Assembly: GCA_963823945.1 (NCBI GenBank)
Contig: CAWGNK010000005.1
Location: 186,001-250,000 of the forward strand
Reading direction: 5' to 3'
Length of the DNA stretch: 64,000 bases
Source of the DNA: Bog-793 sp963823945
GTDB lineage: Bacteria > Actinomycetota > Acidimicrobiia > Acidimicrobiales > Bog-793
Translations under genes and position numbers: made by a program
Shown: in pieces, positions 18,019 through 26,679 of the stretch
Layout of the letters: every line of letters starts with the position of its first letter
Numbering within the stretch: position 1 is the first letter of the stretch
The notes under the pieces: model-generated
The model's input: only the letters and a program-made list of their open reading frames with translations
Database searches by the model: none
Told to the model about the DNA's origin: nothing

Positions 18019-18810
18019 ATGCGGCTCGCCACCTGGAACGTGAACTCGCTGAAGGCGCGCCGCGACCGCGTCACGGAGTGGATCGCCGAGCACGGGCCCG
18101 ACGTGTTGTTGCTGCAGGAGACCAAGTGCGCCGACGAGAACTTCCCCGCGGAGGCGTTCTCGCAGCTCGGCTACGAATCCGCCTGCCACGGCGACGGGCG
18201 GTGGAACGGCGTGGCGATCGTTTCGCGCGTCGGGCTCACGAACGTACGCGCCGGCTTCGCCGACCAGGTGCCCGCGGCGTCTCCCGAGTGCCGGCTCATC
18301 TCGGCGGAGTGCGGCGGCGCGCGGGTCTACTCCGTCTACGTCCCGAACGGCCGGGCGGTGGACTCGGAGTACTACGCGGCGAAGCTGGAATGGCTGGCGG
18401 ACCTGCGGGCCGAGCTCGACGCGACCTGTGACCCCGCGGCGGCCGTCGCCCTCGGCGGCGACTTCAACATCGCGCCCGAAGACCGCGACGTCTGGGACAT
18501 CTCGCAGTTCGAAGGCCTCACCCACGCGACCGCCCGCGAGCGCGAGGCGTTGCGGGAGGTCATGGCCTTCGGGCTCGTCGACGTCGTGCGCCGGCTCAAC
18601 CCCGGCGAGGCGGGGCCGTTCTCCTGGTGGGACTACCGGGGCGGCGCCTTCCACAAGGGCGAGGGCATGCGGATCGACCTGGTGCTCGCCTCGGCGCCGC
18701 TGGCCGCCCGGGTCACGGGGGCCTTCGTCGACCGGGAGGCCCGCAAGGGCCAGGGGAGCGAACGCCAGCCCTCGGACCACGCCCCCGTCGTCATCGACCT
18801 GGCGCCCTAG
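18019..18810 (+). CDS. xth: Exodeoxyribonuclease III (AP endonuclease)
   Basis: It cleaves DNA at abasic sites and degrades 3' ends during base-excision repair. At 263 residues it has every signature of the exonuclease III family: RLATWNVNSLKARRDRV, LLLQETKCADE (metal-binding Glu), YVPNGR, GGDFNIAPEDRDVWD (catalytic Asp and Asn) and the C-terminal SDHAPVVIDL (catalytic His). The gene follows the fabZ-like gene closely and probably shares its transcript; the next gene runs toward it. Confidence 0.95.
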   Translation: MRLATWNVNSLKARRDRVTEWIAEHGPDVLLLQETKCADENFPAEAFSQLGYESACHGDGRWNGVAIVSRVGLTNVRAGFADQVPAASPECRLISAECGGARVYSVYVPNGRAVDSEYYAAKLEWLADLRAELDATCDPAAAVALGGDFNIAPEDRDVWDISQFEGLTHATAREREALREVMAFGLVDVVRRLNPGEAGPFSWWDYRGGAFHKGEGMRIDLVLASAPLAARVTGAFVDREARKGQGSERQPSDHAPVVIDLAP

Positions 18811-18822
18811 GGCGGCGGCCCG

Positions 18823-19413
18823 TCAGTGGACGGGCACGCCCCAGATCGGGAACCAGCGCGTGAGGTCGGGCTCGATCGTGAGGTCCTCGCCGAGCTCGTT
18901 CTTCAGGCGCAGCTCGGCCTCGTTGTCCCGCCTCTCGCCGCCCGCCGGCACGAAGGGGTAGAAGGTCCCGCGCTTATAGAGGTAGACGAGGTAGACGGTC
19001 GCGGCCGGCCTGCCGGCCCCCGCCTGAGGCGTGGGCGCGAAGCCGAAGACCGAGCAGAGCAGCTGCGGCCCGTAGCCGTTGTCCTGCAGCGTCGAGTTCG
19101 TCACGTGGGCGCGGGTGACGAGCGTTCCGAAGTCGTCCGCCTGGAGCACGACCCAGCGGTAGCCGTACTGGTCGGGCTTCTCGCTCACCTGCCCGCCGGC
19201 GTCGTCGCCGAGGTTCAAAAGCGCGGTGAACTCGCCCTCGGTGGCGGTGAAGGCCTGTCCCTCGGCGGGTTTGAAGCAGACTCCCGCCTGCCCGGTCGGC
19301 TGGAGGCCCTCGGACGCCTCGAGCGTGATCTGCGCCGCCGGCAGCCCGAAGAGCTTGTCGAGATTGGGCTGGGCCGGTTTGGTCCGACCGAGCAGCGCGT
19401 CGAAGAGGCCCAT
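18823..19413 (-). CDS. pspAB: PspA-associated protein PspAB
   Basis: A 196-residue protein of the actinobacterial PspAB family: MGLFDALLGRTKP, NSTLQDNGYGPQLLCSVFGF, YLVYLYKRGTFYPFVP and the end IEPDLTRWFPIWGVP. Its biochemical role is unknown; the family always travels with pspA-type genes and is thought to take part in envelope-stress handling. It is the last gene of the pspA-pspAA-htpX-pspAB operon, 10 bases after htpX. Confidence 0.88.
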   Translation of the reverse strand: MGLFDALLGRTKPAQPNLDKLFGLPAAQITLEASEGLQPTGQAGVCFKPAEGQAFTATEGEFTALLNLGDDAGGQVSEKPDQYGYRWVVLQADDFGTLVTRAHVTNSTLQDNGYGPQLLCSVFGFAPTPQAGAGRPAATVYLVYLYKRGTFYPFVPAGGERRDNEAELRLKNELGEDLTIEPDLTRWFPIWGVPVH

Positions 19414-19423
19414 CTGGCGGTTG

Positions 19424-20365
19424 CTACGCGACCGGGTTGCGGCGCATCTCGGCGTCGAGCTTGGCGAGCTGGTCGAGGCGCTTCTGCAACGGCGGGTGCG
19501 TCGAGAAGAGCGACGACAGGCTCATGCCGGGGGCCAGCGCCGGGGCGAAGTAGAAGGCGTTGAAGTGCTCCGCCGATCGCAGGTCCCGCGAGGGGATGCG
19601 GGACATCTCCCCGCTCACCTTGACGAGCGCCTGGGCGAGCAGCGCCGGCTGGCCGATGAGGATCGCGCCGGACCTGTCGGCGGCGAGCTCGCGGTAGCGC
19701 GAGAGCGCCCGGATGAGGATGAAGCTGATCGCGTAGAGGACAGCCGAGAAAAGGAGCCCTCCCAGCTCGATGAGCGCGATCTGGCCCCCACCCCCGCCGC
19801 CGCTCCGGCCCCGGTTGTTCCCGTAGCCGCCGAAGAAGCCCATCAACATGAACATCCGGGTCATGAGCCCGGCGATGATGCCGAGGAAGCTCGCGATCGT
19901 CATGACGGCGACATCGCGGTGGGCGACGTGGGAGAGCTCGTGGGACAGGACCGCCTCGACCTCGGGCTCGTTCAGACGCCGCAGGAGTCCCGTCGTCACG
20001 CAGACGACGGCGTGCTTCTGGTTGCGCCCCGTGGCGAAGGCGTTCGGGATGTCCGTCTGGGCGATCGCGACGCGGGGTTTCGGCATGTTCGCCATCGCGA
20101 CGAGCCGGTCGATCACGGCGTGGAGCTGGGGCTGCTGCTGGGGGGTCACGATCTTGCCGCCCATCGAGTAGAGGGCGATCTTGTCCGAGAAGTAGTACTG
20201 GGCGAAAAGGATCCCGAAGCCGATGACGAGGATGAAGGCCAGGTCGACCCGGGCGAGCACGAGCGCCGCGATGAGGATGGCGTAGAGCAGGCCGAGGAGG
20301 AACATCGTGAGCAGCATGTGGGCGGTGAGGCCCCGGTCGGCGGGATAACGGGAGCGCGTTGCCAT
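19424..20365 (-). CDS. htpX: Membrane zinc metalloprotease HtpX
   Basis: HtpX is a membrane endopeptidase of family M48 that degrades damaged membrane proteins. Two N-terminal hydrophobic segments (LTAHMLLTMFLLGLLYAILI and the next) precede the zinc site HELSHVAHRD, and the third ligand Glu lies in YRELAADRSGA. Further membrane segments lie around residues 150-220, split by a Gly/Arg-rich stretch. It has 313 residues. It lies between pspAA and pspAB, a placement that ties membrane proteolysis to the PspA stress response. Confidence 0.93.
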   Translation of the reverse strand: MATRSRYPADRGLTAHMLLTMFLLGLLYAILIAALVLARVDLAFILVIGFGILFAQYYFSDKIALYSMGGKIVTPQQQPQLHAVIDRLVAMANMPKPRVAIAQTDIPNAFATGRNQKHAVVCVTTGLLRRLNEPEVEAVLSHELSHVAHRDVAVMTIASFLGIIAGLMTRMFMLMGFFGGYGNNRGRSGGGGGGQIALIELGGLLFSAVLYAISFILIRALSRYRELAADRSGAILIGQPALLAQALVKVSGEMSRIPSRDLRSAEHFNAFYFAPALAPGMSLSSLFSTHPPLQKRLDQLAKLDAEMRRNPVA

Positions 20366-20373
20366 CTCGCTGG

Positions 20374-20664
20374 TCAGCCCTTCTTCTTTTTCACCTTGAC
20401 GGTCTCGGACGAGAGCAGCTCCCGCACCTCCGCGAGTGTCGAGCTGGAAGCCGGGATCGCCAGCTCCGAGGGGGTGATGACGCTGGGGTCAAGGCGCTGG
20501 CCCGAGGCGTGCACCGTCTTCACGAGGTTCGCGAGGTGCTTGGCGAAGGCGGCGTCGTCACCCTTGTCGAGTGCCTTGGCCAGCTTCGCGTCGAGCTCGT
20601 CGAGCTTCTTGGCGGTCGACTTGTCGACCTTGTACTGGCCGTCTTCGAGGATGCGGACGATCAT
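20374..20664 (-). CDS. pspAA: PspA-associated protein PspAA
   Basis: A 96-residue protein with the PspAA hallmarks MIVRILEDGQYKVD, LDELDAKLAKALDKGDDAAF and TPSELAIPASSSTLAEV. PspAA is a small partner of actinobacterial PspA; its mechanism is not established. It overlaps the pspA stop by 4 bases (ATGA), so translation is coupled to pspA. The basic tail KVKKKKG is typical. Confidence 0.88.
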   Translation of the reverse strand: MIVRILEDGQYKVDKSTAKKLDELDAKLAKALDKGDDAAFAKHLANLVKTVHASGQRLDPSVITPSELAIPASSSTLAEVRELLSSETVKVKKKKG

Positions 20665-21518
20665 GACTCGCCTTCTTTGTCCTCAAGGGTGAACGGGTCG
20701 GGGGTCTTCGAGGCCGGCTCCGCCGGCTCGTCGTGTTCCGGCTCGGCGTCGACGACCTTGTCGTCCTCGGGAGCCGCCTCGGCCGGCTTGTCGGCCGTCC
20801 CGAGCGCGCCGGCGGGGGCGCCGGCGGCGATCTGGCCCTTCAGCTGGGCGAGCTCGGCGTCGACCTGGCCCGACTGGGAGGCCTTGTCGAGCTCGGCCTG
20901 GATCGGGTCGCTCGAGCCGGTGAGGTCGGTGAGGGCGCCCGAGGCGAGCAGCTCGTCGACGGCGCCGGCGCGGGCCTGCATCTGGGCGATCTTGTCCTGG
21001 GCCCGCTGCATCGCCATGCCGGTGTCGCTCATCGACTCGGAGATGCCCGAGACGGCCTCGCCGATCTTGGTCTGCGCCTGGGCGGCGGTGTAGCTCGCCT
21101 TCAGCGTCTCTTTCTGGGTGCGGAAGGCCTCGACGCGCGACTGCAGCTGCTGGGTGGTGAGAACGAGCTTGTCCTCCTCCGCGACCAGCTGGTCGTGCTG
21201 GGTCTTCAGCCCCTCGAGCTGGGTCGCGATGGCGGCGCGCCGGGTGAGCGCCTCGCGGGCGAGATCCTCACGGTTCTGGGCGAGGGCGGTGCGCGCCTGG
21301 TCCTGCAGCTTGTTGGCGCTCGCCTGCAGCTGCTCGGCCTGGAGCTCGATCCGCTTGCGGGCGGTCGCGACGTCGGCGACGCCCCGGCGGACCTGCTGGA
21401 GCTGCTCGAGCTGCTTTTCGTAGGACAGGTCGAGCGTCTCGCGGGGGTCCTCGACGCGGTCGAGGACCTTGTTCGCCTTCGCCTGCACGACGCCGCTCAG
21501 GCGTTTCATCACGCTCAT
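20661..21518 (-). CDS. pspA: Phage-shock protein A homologue (PspA/IM30)
   Basis: PspA belongs to the ESCRT-III-like membrane-remodelling proteins that stabilise the cytoplasmic membrane under stress. The sequence is nearly all helix with long coiled coils (residues 25-205): DPRETLDLSYEKQLEQLQQV and DLAREALTRRAAIATQLEGL. The last 80 residues are acidic and Ala/Pro-rich, an actinobacterial feature. It is the first gene of the operon and diverges from mca. The 176-base interval between them should hold both promoters. Confidence 0.92.
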   Translation of the reverse strand: MSVMKRLSGVVQAKANKVLDRVEDPRETLDLSYEKQLEQLQQVRRGVADVATARKRIELQAEQLQASANKLQDQARTALAQNREDLAREALTRRAAIATQLEGLKTQHDQLVAEEDKLVLTTQQLQSRVEAFRTQKETLKASYTAAQAQTKIGEAVSGISESMSDTGMAMQRAQDKIAQMQARAGAVDELLASGALTDLTGSSDPIQAELDKASQSGQVDAELAQLKGQIAAGAPAGALGTADKPAEAAPEDDKVVDAEPEHDEPAEPASKTPDPFTLEDKEGES

Positions 21519-21694
21519 CGCTCGCTCCTCCCGCGTACCCCGGACTGGGATGGGTCGGTCCCCACCCAGACGCTTCGCACCCGCGGCACTACGGCCGCGG
21601 CCATCGCGTCTGCGAGCATACGCCGACCGCCCGGCCCGATGACGTTCGGGCCCGGGTGTCCGAAGGGCGGCGGGCGGGCGATATCTTCGTCGCG

Positions 21695-22582
21695 ATGGCC
21701 GATCGCCTGTGTCTGCTCACCGTTCACGCCCACCCGGACGACGAAGCCTCCAAGGGTGCGGGAACGATCGCGCGCTACCACGCCGAGGGCGTGCACACCG
21801 TCCTCGTCACCGCCACCGGGGGCGAGGAGGGCGAGATCCTCAATCCCTCGCTCGACACTGCCGAGGTGCGCGCCGACATCGCCGCTGTGCGCCGCCGCGA
21901 GCTCGACGCCGCGGCGGCCGTGATCGGCTACGACGAGGTCGTGCTGCTCGGCTACCGGGACTCCGGGATGGAGGGGGCGCCGGCGAACGCCGATCCGCGC
22001 TGTTTCGCCCGCGCGCCGCTCGAGGAGGCGGTCGGACGGCTCGTCGCCGAGATCCGCCGGGCCCGCCCGCAGGTGGTCGTGACGTACCCCGACGAGCAGA
22101 GCCGCTACCGGCACCCCGATCACCTGCGCGTGCACGAGATCTCCGTCGCCGCGTTCGACGCCGCCGGCGACGCCGGCGCCTTCCCTTTGGCCGGCGAGGC
22201 GTACCAGCCCGCAAAGCTGTACTTCACGGTCTGGTCGCTCGAGCAGACGCTGGCGCGGCACCAGAAGTTCCTCGAGCTCGGCATCACGTCGCCCTACGCC
22301 GAATGGTTCGAGGACGGCTGGCCCAACCGGGTGAGCGAGACCGTGCCGACGGCGCGCATCGACGTGGCCGGGTACTACGACGCCCGCCGGGGTGGCCTGC
22401 TCGCCCACGCCACGCAGATCGACCCGTCGTCGCCGTTCTGGTTCGGGCTGCCCGACGAGGTCGACCGGGAGCTGTACTCGGCCGAGGACTACCTGTGCGC
22501 CCGCAATCTCGTCGGGCCGATCGGCGACGAGGACGACCTCTTCGCCGGGATCAGGGAGAAGGTGGGGGTCTCCGGCGGCTAG
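21695..22582 (+). CDS. mca: Mycothiol S-conjugate amidase Mca
   Basis: Mca cuts mycothiol S-conjugates so that the toxin leaves as a mercapturic acid and the glucosamine-inositol part is recycled. It is a PIG-L/LmbE-family zinc amidase: LTVHAHPDDEASKG supplies zinc ligands and the general-base Asp, and RYRHPDHLRVHEIS supplies the last histidine. Length (295 residues) and RYRHPDHLRVHE point to Mca rather than the deacetylase MshB. I chose ATG 21695; a longer GTG start at 21656 adds residues unlike the family. It implies that the organism makes mycothiol. Confidence 0.9.
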   Translation: MADRLCLLTVHAHPDDEASKGAGTIARYHAEGVHTVLVTATGGEEGEILNPSLDTAEVRADIAAVRRRELDAAAAVIGYDEVVLLGYRDSGMEGAPANADPRCFARAPLEEAVGRLVAEIRRARPQVVVTYPDEQSRYRHPDHLRVHEISVAAFDAAGDAGAFPLAGEAYQPAKLYFTVWSLEQTLARHQKFLELGITSPYAEWFEDGWPNRVSETVPTARIDVAGYYDARRGGLLAHATQIDPSSPFWFGLPDEVDRELYSAEDYLCARNLVGPIGDEDDLFAGIREKVGVSGG

Positions 22583-22637
22583 AAAAGGGGGTGGCGGGCG
22601 ACGTCACCGCCGGCGGTCCGACGAAGGAGGTCCCGAC

Positions 22638-23024
22638 GTGTCGAAGTGGCTGACGCAGGAGTGGCTCGATGACAGCACCCGTCTCGCCGCGACCCAGCCG
22701 GTCCGGCCGGGCGCGTCGGCGAGGCTCCAGTACGTCGTCGAAGGTGGCCCGGACGGTGACGTGCAGTACTACTGGATCGTCGTGGACGGCCAGCTCACCG
22801 AGAACAAGTTGGGCGAACTCGCCGATGCGGAGGTGACGCTCACCGAGAGCTACGACGACGCCAAGCGGATGCAGCAGGGGGAGCTCGACGCCAACTCCGC
22901 CTTCATGCAGGGCAAGGTCAAGGTGTCCGGCGACATCGCCAAGCTGATGGCGCTGCTGCCGATCACGTCGTCGCCGGAGTTCGCCGAGTTCCAGAAAGAG
23001 GTGCTCGCGATCACCGAGTTCTGA
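22638..23024 (+). CDS. SCP2 sterol-transfer-fold protein
   Basis: A 128-residue protein with an SCP2-like domain: WIVVDGQLTENKLGE, ADAEVTLTESYDDAKRM and SAFMQGKVKVSGDIAKLM. This fold binds lipid-like molecules in a hydrophobic tunnel. The start is GTG 22638, behind a perfect AAGGAGG. It follows mca by 55 bases. The accessory island begins right after its stop. Confidence 0.82.
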   Translation: MSKWLTQEWLDDSTRLAATQPVRPGASARLQYVVEGGPDGDVQYYWIVVDGQLTENKLGELADAEVTLTESYDDAKRMQQGELDANSAFMQGKVKVSGDIAKLMALLPITSSPEFAEFQKEVLAITEF

Positions 23025-23041
23025 GCGCGGGTCCGGCGGGG

Positions 23042-23059
23042 CCCACTGCCCGGTCGCTG
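23042..23059 (+). repeat. Island repeat, copy 1 (18 bp)
   Basis: CCCACTGCCCGGTCGCTG lies 17 bases after the stop of the SCP2 gene. It matches 16 of 18 bases of copy 3 (28350-28367), and copy 2 is related. All three have the same orientation and bracket two accessory segments, which suggests recombination or attachment sites. Confidence 0.55.
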
Positions 23060-23282
23060 GTCGTGGGCTAGTTCCGCCAGCTCCGATCTCCCGGTCGTTG
23101 ACAGCTCGGCTCTGGCCTCCTTGTGGGGCCACCGGTGTGATCTCCTTGTCACGTCTCTTCCAGGGACACGTCGGGATTCAGTCCGGTGGTCCACCACGTG
23201 GTGGATTCGTCGCTCGATTTGCACCAACTTACGGGACGTCCCAACCGAACCCATGTGAGTGCCTGCTGCAATGCTGGCGTGA

Positions 23283-23750
23283 GTGAAGTGCACCGTCCGT
23301 CTTGGAGGTATCGCCGCATTCCTGGTGTCGCTCGGGGTGCTTTTCGGTGTTCACCCGGGGTGTACGGGAATGTCCACCAGCATGTGCCCGGCCTATGCGT
23401 TCAACGCGCCCTGGATTCTGCGGGCGGAGCGCGCGGTTGTGGTTCTGGGTGTCGCCCTGATTGTCCTCGTGGTGTTCGTGAAGACGGTTATCGAGGGAGA
23501 GCTGCCGGATGTCACGACAACTGGCCTGAAGTACGCCCGCAGGGAGTCGGCAAGGGGCATCAAGCAGTTGGAGGGCGTCGTTACTGACCATGCGACTGCC
23601 ACTCGTCAGGCGACGCGCCAACTTGCCTCGATGGTGCGCGCTCTCCATGTTCGGCTCAAGCACCTGGAAGAAGTGATGGGAGTTCCCGCTGATGCCCAGC
23701 TCAGGCTGGATATACACGCGGACGATGACAAGGGCGACGAGGTACGCTGA
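23283..23750 (+). CDS. Small membrane protein with C-terminal coiled region, unknown function
   Basis: 155 residues, GTG start. Two hydrophobic segments (LGGIAAFLVSLGVLFGV and ERAVVVLGVALIVLVVFV) flank a short loop with two cysteines (HPGC, SMCP). The rest is a soluble helix-rich tail (RQATRQLASMVRALHVRLKH). No family recognised. A 45-residue gene follows 4 bases after its stop. Base composition is lower in GC than the core genes upstream. Confidence 0.5.
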   Translation: MKCTVRLGGIAAFLVSLGVLFGVHPGCTGMSTSMCPAYAFNAPWILRAERAVVVLGVALIVLVVFVKTVIEGELPDVTTTGLKYARRESARGIKQLEGVVTDHATATRQATRQLASMVRALHVRLKHLEEVMGVPADAQLRLDIHADDDKGDEVR

Positions 23751-23754
23751 GACC

Positions 23755-23892
23755 ATGACCGAAGAAGAGTGGATGGTGGAAACCCTTCGAGAGGTCTATG
23801 CCCTCGCCGACCGCATTTCGCCAGACAGTCCCGAATCCAGGCGCCGGTTGGAAGAAGTAGACGCGGCCGTCGCCGCACTAGAGGGCAGCTGA
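23755..23892 (+). CDS. 45-residue acidic small protein, unknown
   Basis: ATG at 23755, four bases after the stop of the membrane protein gene, so the two look like an operon. The product is short, acidic and helical (MTEEEWMVETLREVYALAD, SRRRLEEVDAAVAALEG). No family recognised. Coupling to the membrane protein and the lack of any other frame make it plausible, but there is no direct proof. Confidence 0.4.
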   Translation: MTEEEWMVETLREVYALADRISPDSPESRRRLEEVDAAVAALEGS

Positions 23893-23954
23893 ACTCGGTC
23901 AACGCGGCTGCCGCGTAGATGATGCCGACCTGTACCTTGAGATCCGCCAGGTCC

Positions 23955-23978
23955 AACTAGCCCACCACTCAGTCGCTG
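23955..23978 (+). repeat. Island repeat, copy 2 (24 bp), abutting the transposon
   Basis: The block begins AACTAGCCCAC and ends CAGTCGCTG, and matches 22 of 24 bases of copy 3 at 28344-28367. Its last base touches the left inverted repeat of the 2.7-kb transposon, so the transposon or a larger element entered right at this repeat. Confidence 0.65.
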
Positions 23979-24015
23979 GTACTCGTGCAGTTTGACCAGG
24001 GACGTGGTCGGTCAG

Positions 24016-24603
24016 TCACTTTGACCTCGCCGGACGCGGCTCTCGGCGCCACCATCTCTTCCTGAGGTAGTGCTGCACTGCCATTGAAAGGTTTGCGAGG
24101 TCGCCGCCGAGTACCTCGCTCGCTTTCCGGCGAGCGTCGGCGTTCTTCGCCGAAGTGAACGGGGTCAGGTTGTTCGCGAGACGCAGCGCAGCTTCACGAA
24201 TTTCTTGGTCCAGAAGACAAAGCAACACAACCGCAGTTGAAAGCTCTGATATGGCTGGCGAGAACCGGTCCATGAAGCGATCGCCCTCGCTCAAGTCCCA
24301 ATCGCGCACGCGTTGCAGCTCACGGGCCGTCGCACTCATCCACTTCCCATCCTCTCGCCAGGCGGAGAGGATCCCCAAGGCCAAATGGGCGAGTGCCGTC
24401 CACCTCGCTCGCTTCGAGGCGCTGCGTTCATAGAACGACTCAACCTCGGTCTGAAGCCCCGACAATCCCCTCTGAGCCTGGGCAAGGAGCTGTTTGGCAT
24501 TTTCACGCTCGCTTCGCCCGCTTAGGTACGCAGAGGTCGTCAAGCTCCCGACGGCGGCCGCGACGATCGCTCCCCCTGTGCTGATCAGGAGAGTGCTGTC
24601 CAT
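24016..24603 (-). CDS. Membrane-anchored helical protein, unknown (transposon passenger)
   Basis: 195 residues from ATG 24603, whose A is the last base of the transposase stop (TGATG), so translation is coupled. A hydrophobic N-terminal segment (STLLISTGGAIVAAAVGSLT) is followed by a helical soluble part (NAKQLLAQAQRGLSGLQTEV) and a basic end (RKRWWRREPRPARSK). It ends 13 bases inside the left inverted repeat. No known family. It may act in transposition or be cargo. Confidence 0.55.
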   Translation of the reverse strand: MDSTLLISTGGAIVAAAVGSLTTSAYLSGRSERENAKQLLAQAQRGLSGLQTEVESFYERSASKRARWTALAHLALGILSAWREDGKWMSATARELQRVRDWDLSEGDRFMDRFSPAISELSTAVVLLCLLDQEIREAALRLANNLTPFTSAKNADARRKASEVLGGDLANLSMAVQHYLRKRWWRREPRPARSK

Positions 24604-25466
24604 CAGTCGAGCAACCCGACTAGTTGGGTCAGTGACCACGCGTGCGTCGCAATTCCCGCGGCCATCGCTGGGGTCCGCTTGGTCTTGGTGCCGTCGGCGT
24701 TCCTGATCGTAAGCGACTCGTGGAACCGGCAGAAGTTGTAGTAGGCGAAGTGAATGCTTACCGAGTGCGCAAGGTTTTCGACCCTCTTGCTGAAGGCATT
24801 GGTCAGCCGCGTGAACCGGCGCATTCCCATCCTCATCGTGAGGTTCTGACGCTCGACGTAACTGGTCGAGATGTGGGCCGGGTCAGGGTTTCCAGCCATG
24901 ATGTGGGTCTCTATACCAGTGCAGACGGCGGGGCTGTACCGCTGCTCGTTGTCCGCATTCCCTGCGTTGCCGTAGGTCTTGATGAGTTGGGTAAAGTCCG
25001 CCGTGTCTCGCCACAGGGCGTCCGCCACGGTTGCATAGTGCCCGAGGCCATCGGTAGTCAGTTGGATGCGGTTGTTCTTGAGGCGGGACTTGAGATCGGC
25101 CAGGAAGGTGTAGCAGTCGGCAGGACTCCGCTCGCCGACAAGCCACGACGGGACCAGCTTCGTCTCGGCGTCGATGGCGGTCCATGTCCACACGTCGCCG
25201 TAGATTGGGTCCTCGTCGTGGCCCTCGGGCACGTTCTTTTGCTTCGAGCTGACGAACGACCAAATCTCATCAGCCTCGATGATCCGCGTATCGAGGTTGC
25301 GGAGTGCGTAGTCCTGGTACTCCGAGCACGCATGGCCAAGGTCGACGAGCAACTTGAGGATGGTGTGCTTCGCGACACCAGTAATCCGCTCGATGCCACG
25401 GATCGACATTCCCTCAACAAGACACCCGACGACTTGCGCTCTGCGCTCCGTGCTCAACCTGTTCAT
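24603..25466 (-). CDS. IS1-like DDE transposase
   Basis: 287 residues from ATG 25466. An N-terminal helix-turn-helix (RRAQVVGCLVEGMSIRGIER) precedes a DDE domain: IIEADEIWSFVSSK (first D), TTDGLGHY (second D) and STSYVERQNLTMRM (E). The family is often labelled IS1 family transposase, though it lacks the frameshifted insA/insB layout of classic IS1. The next gene starts on its stop codon. It is the only recombinase in the element and the probable motor for the 25-bp ends. Confidence 0.85.
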   Translation of the reverse strand: MNRLSTERRAQVVGCLVEGMSIRGIERITGVAKHTILKLLVDLGHACSEYQDYALRNLDTRIIEADEIWSFVSSKQKNVPEGHDEDPIYGDVWTWTAIDAETKLVPSWLVGERSPADCYTFLADLKSRLKNNRIQLTTDGLGHYATVADALWRDTADFTQLIKTYGNAGNADNEQRYSPAVCTGIETHIMAGNPDPAHISTSYVERQNLTMRMGMRRFTRLTNAFSKRVENLAHSVSIHFAYYNFCRFHESLTIRNADGTKTKRTPAMAAGIATHAWSLTQLVGLLD

Positions 25467-25510
25467 ATTGCTCAATCTACCTAGGGGGTGTGTCACTCCC
25501 CCTGGTGGCG

Positions 25511-25720
25511 TCAGCCTTGTCGAGCAGCGCGGGCCAGCTTGGCCGCTTCGGTTCGTTCCTCTGGGGTGAGTGCTTTGGCGCGGGCCAGTCCGCCCCTGCG
25601 ACCGCTCTCGACGGCCGCGGGGTCTTTCTCGACGTGTACTTTCGGTATCTGCCCGATCGCTTGCCGGACTATTGAAAAGCCCAGCTCGTTCACGTCGCGT
25701 CGTTTCGACTGTTTGGCCAT
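25511..25720 (-). CDS. Small basic protein of the DPAAV-GRRGGL type, unknown
   Basis: 69 residues, starting 11 bases after the DUF3800 stop. The sequence has KDPAAVESGRRGGLARAKAL and TPEERTEAAKLARAARQG. This pattern recurs in small actinobacterial proteins often seen near mobile genes. It is basic and probably binds nucleic acid, but the function is not established. A frame-broken relative lies at 32506-32792. Confidence 0.55.
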   Translation of the reverse strand: MAKQSKRRDVNELGFSIVRQAIGQIPKVHVEKDPAAVESGRRGGLARAKALTPEERTEAAKLARAARQG

Positions 25721-25731
25721 TGCGCCCCACC

Positions 25732-26679
25732 CTACTGCGACGGTGGCTCATAGCCGCGGCCTGTCAGCCACCGTACGGCGGCATCGTCCTCCACAATCGC
25801 AATCGCACTCGGTTCGGGCGCTTCGGAGACCGCGTCGACGTTGCGTTGCAACGCAGCGGCGTTCCAGTTCTCCGCCCACACCTGTTGCCGCCCGCGAGAA
25901 CTCTTGGCGTGCATGAGCTGCCACCAGGGGTCGCGAATGTCTTTGGTCGGCTCCTCGGGGAGAATGATCTCCGACAGCGCTCGGCGAGCCTCGTAGGCGA
26001 GCAGGTCGGCCGCTTGTATCGCGGGCTGATTGCGAGAGTCGTCAAAGGCCACGGCCCCGATCTGAGGGAAAGGCACGTCCTGCCTGATGGTCTGAACGAT
26101 GTCGGCGACCCTGCCCGCGACCTTGTCCTTCTCGTCGAAAAACAGCCCTAGTCGCTCATCGGTACCAAACATGAGATTCGTATGGCGTTGCATCATCGTC
26201 ATTCGGTCGAGTAGGTGAACGAAGGCAAACAGCCACGGCTTGTCGTAGCCCTTCCCCGGGTGGATTGCCTTGATCTTGGGGCCGACCGTCTCGGCGAACG
26301 CGGCAAGGTCAACTCCGACAAGGAATGCAGACACCGGCCAGTAGGGGTTACAAAACAGGTCGAGGAACCTTTGTTCAACAGCGCGCCGATCAGCCGGGTT
26401 GTCCCAGTTCTCCCAAAATCCCTTCCGGTGCTCAAGTTCCTGCATGTGAAACTCGGGCATCCCGTATTCGGAAACCAAGGTCTGCCACGCGTCCTCAAAC
26501 GGTGCCCAGTGGTGCGCCGCGGCAACCACGCTCGCGAGACAGAGGTAGCTCACATCCTCGCTCTCGTCGCAGTACCCGATGAACTTGTAAGCGACCAACA
26601 GGTCCGCCTTCATCGCTCGGGCGTATTCTTCGAGGCCTATTAGCCCCGCCCCTCGGAGCTTAGGCCCTGGTCGCGACAT
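25732..26679 (-). CDS. DUF3800 domain protein (transposon passenger)
   Basis: 315 residues. The DUF3800 family has an RNase-H-like fold and occurs widely on mobile DNA; its activity is unknown. Hallmarks are KFIGYCDESEDVSYL (first acidic site), GLFFDEKDK and the closing QPAIQAADLLAYEARRAL. The ATG at 26679 lies only 2 bases inside the right inverted repeat, so any promoter must overlap the transposon end or lie outside it. An internal ATG at 26613, just before the domain, is the alternative start. Confidence 0.8.
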   Translation of the reverse strand: MSRPGPKLRGAGLIGLEEYARAMKADLLVAYKFIGYCDESEDVSYLCLASVVAAAHHWAPFEDAWQTLVSEYGMPEFHMQELEHRKGFWENWDNPADRRAVEQRFLDLFCNPYWPVSAFLVGVDLAAFAETVGPKIKAIHPGKGYDKPWLFAFVHLLDRMTMMQRHTNLMFGTDERLGLFFDEKDKVAGRVADIVQTIRQDVPFPQIGAVAFDDSRNQPAIQAADLLAYEARRALSEIILPEEPTKDIRDPWWQLMHAKSSRGRQQVWAENWNAAALQRNVDAVSEAPEPSAIAIVEDDAAVRWLTGRGYEPPSQ

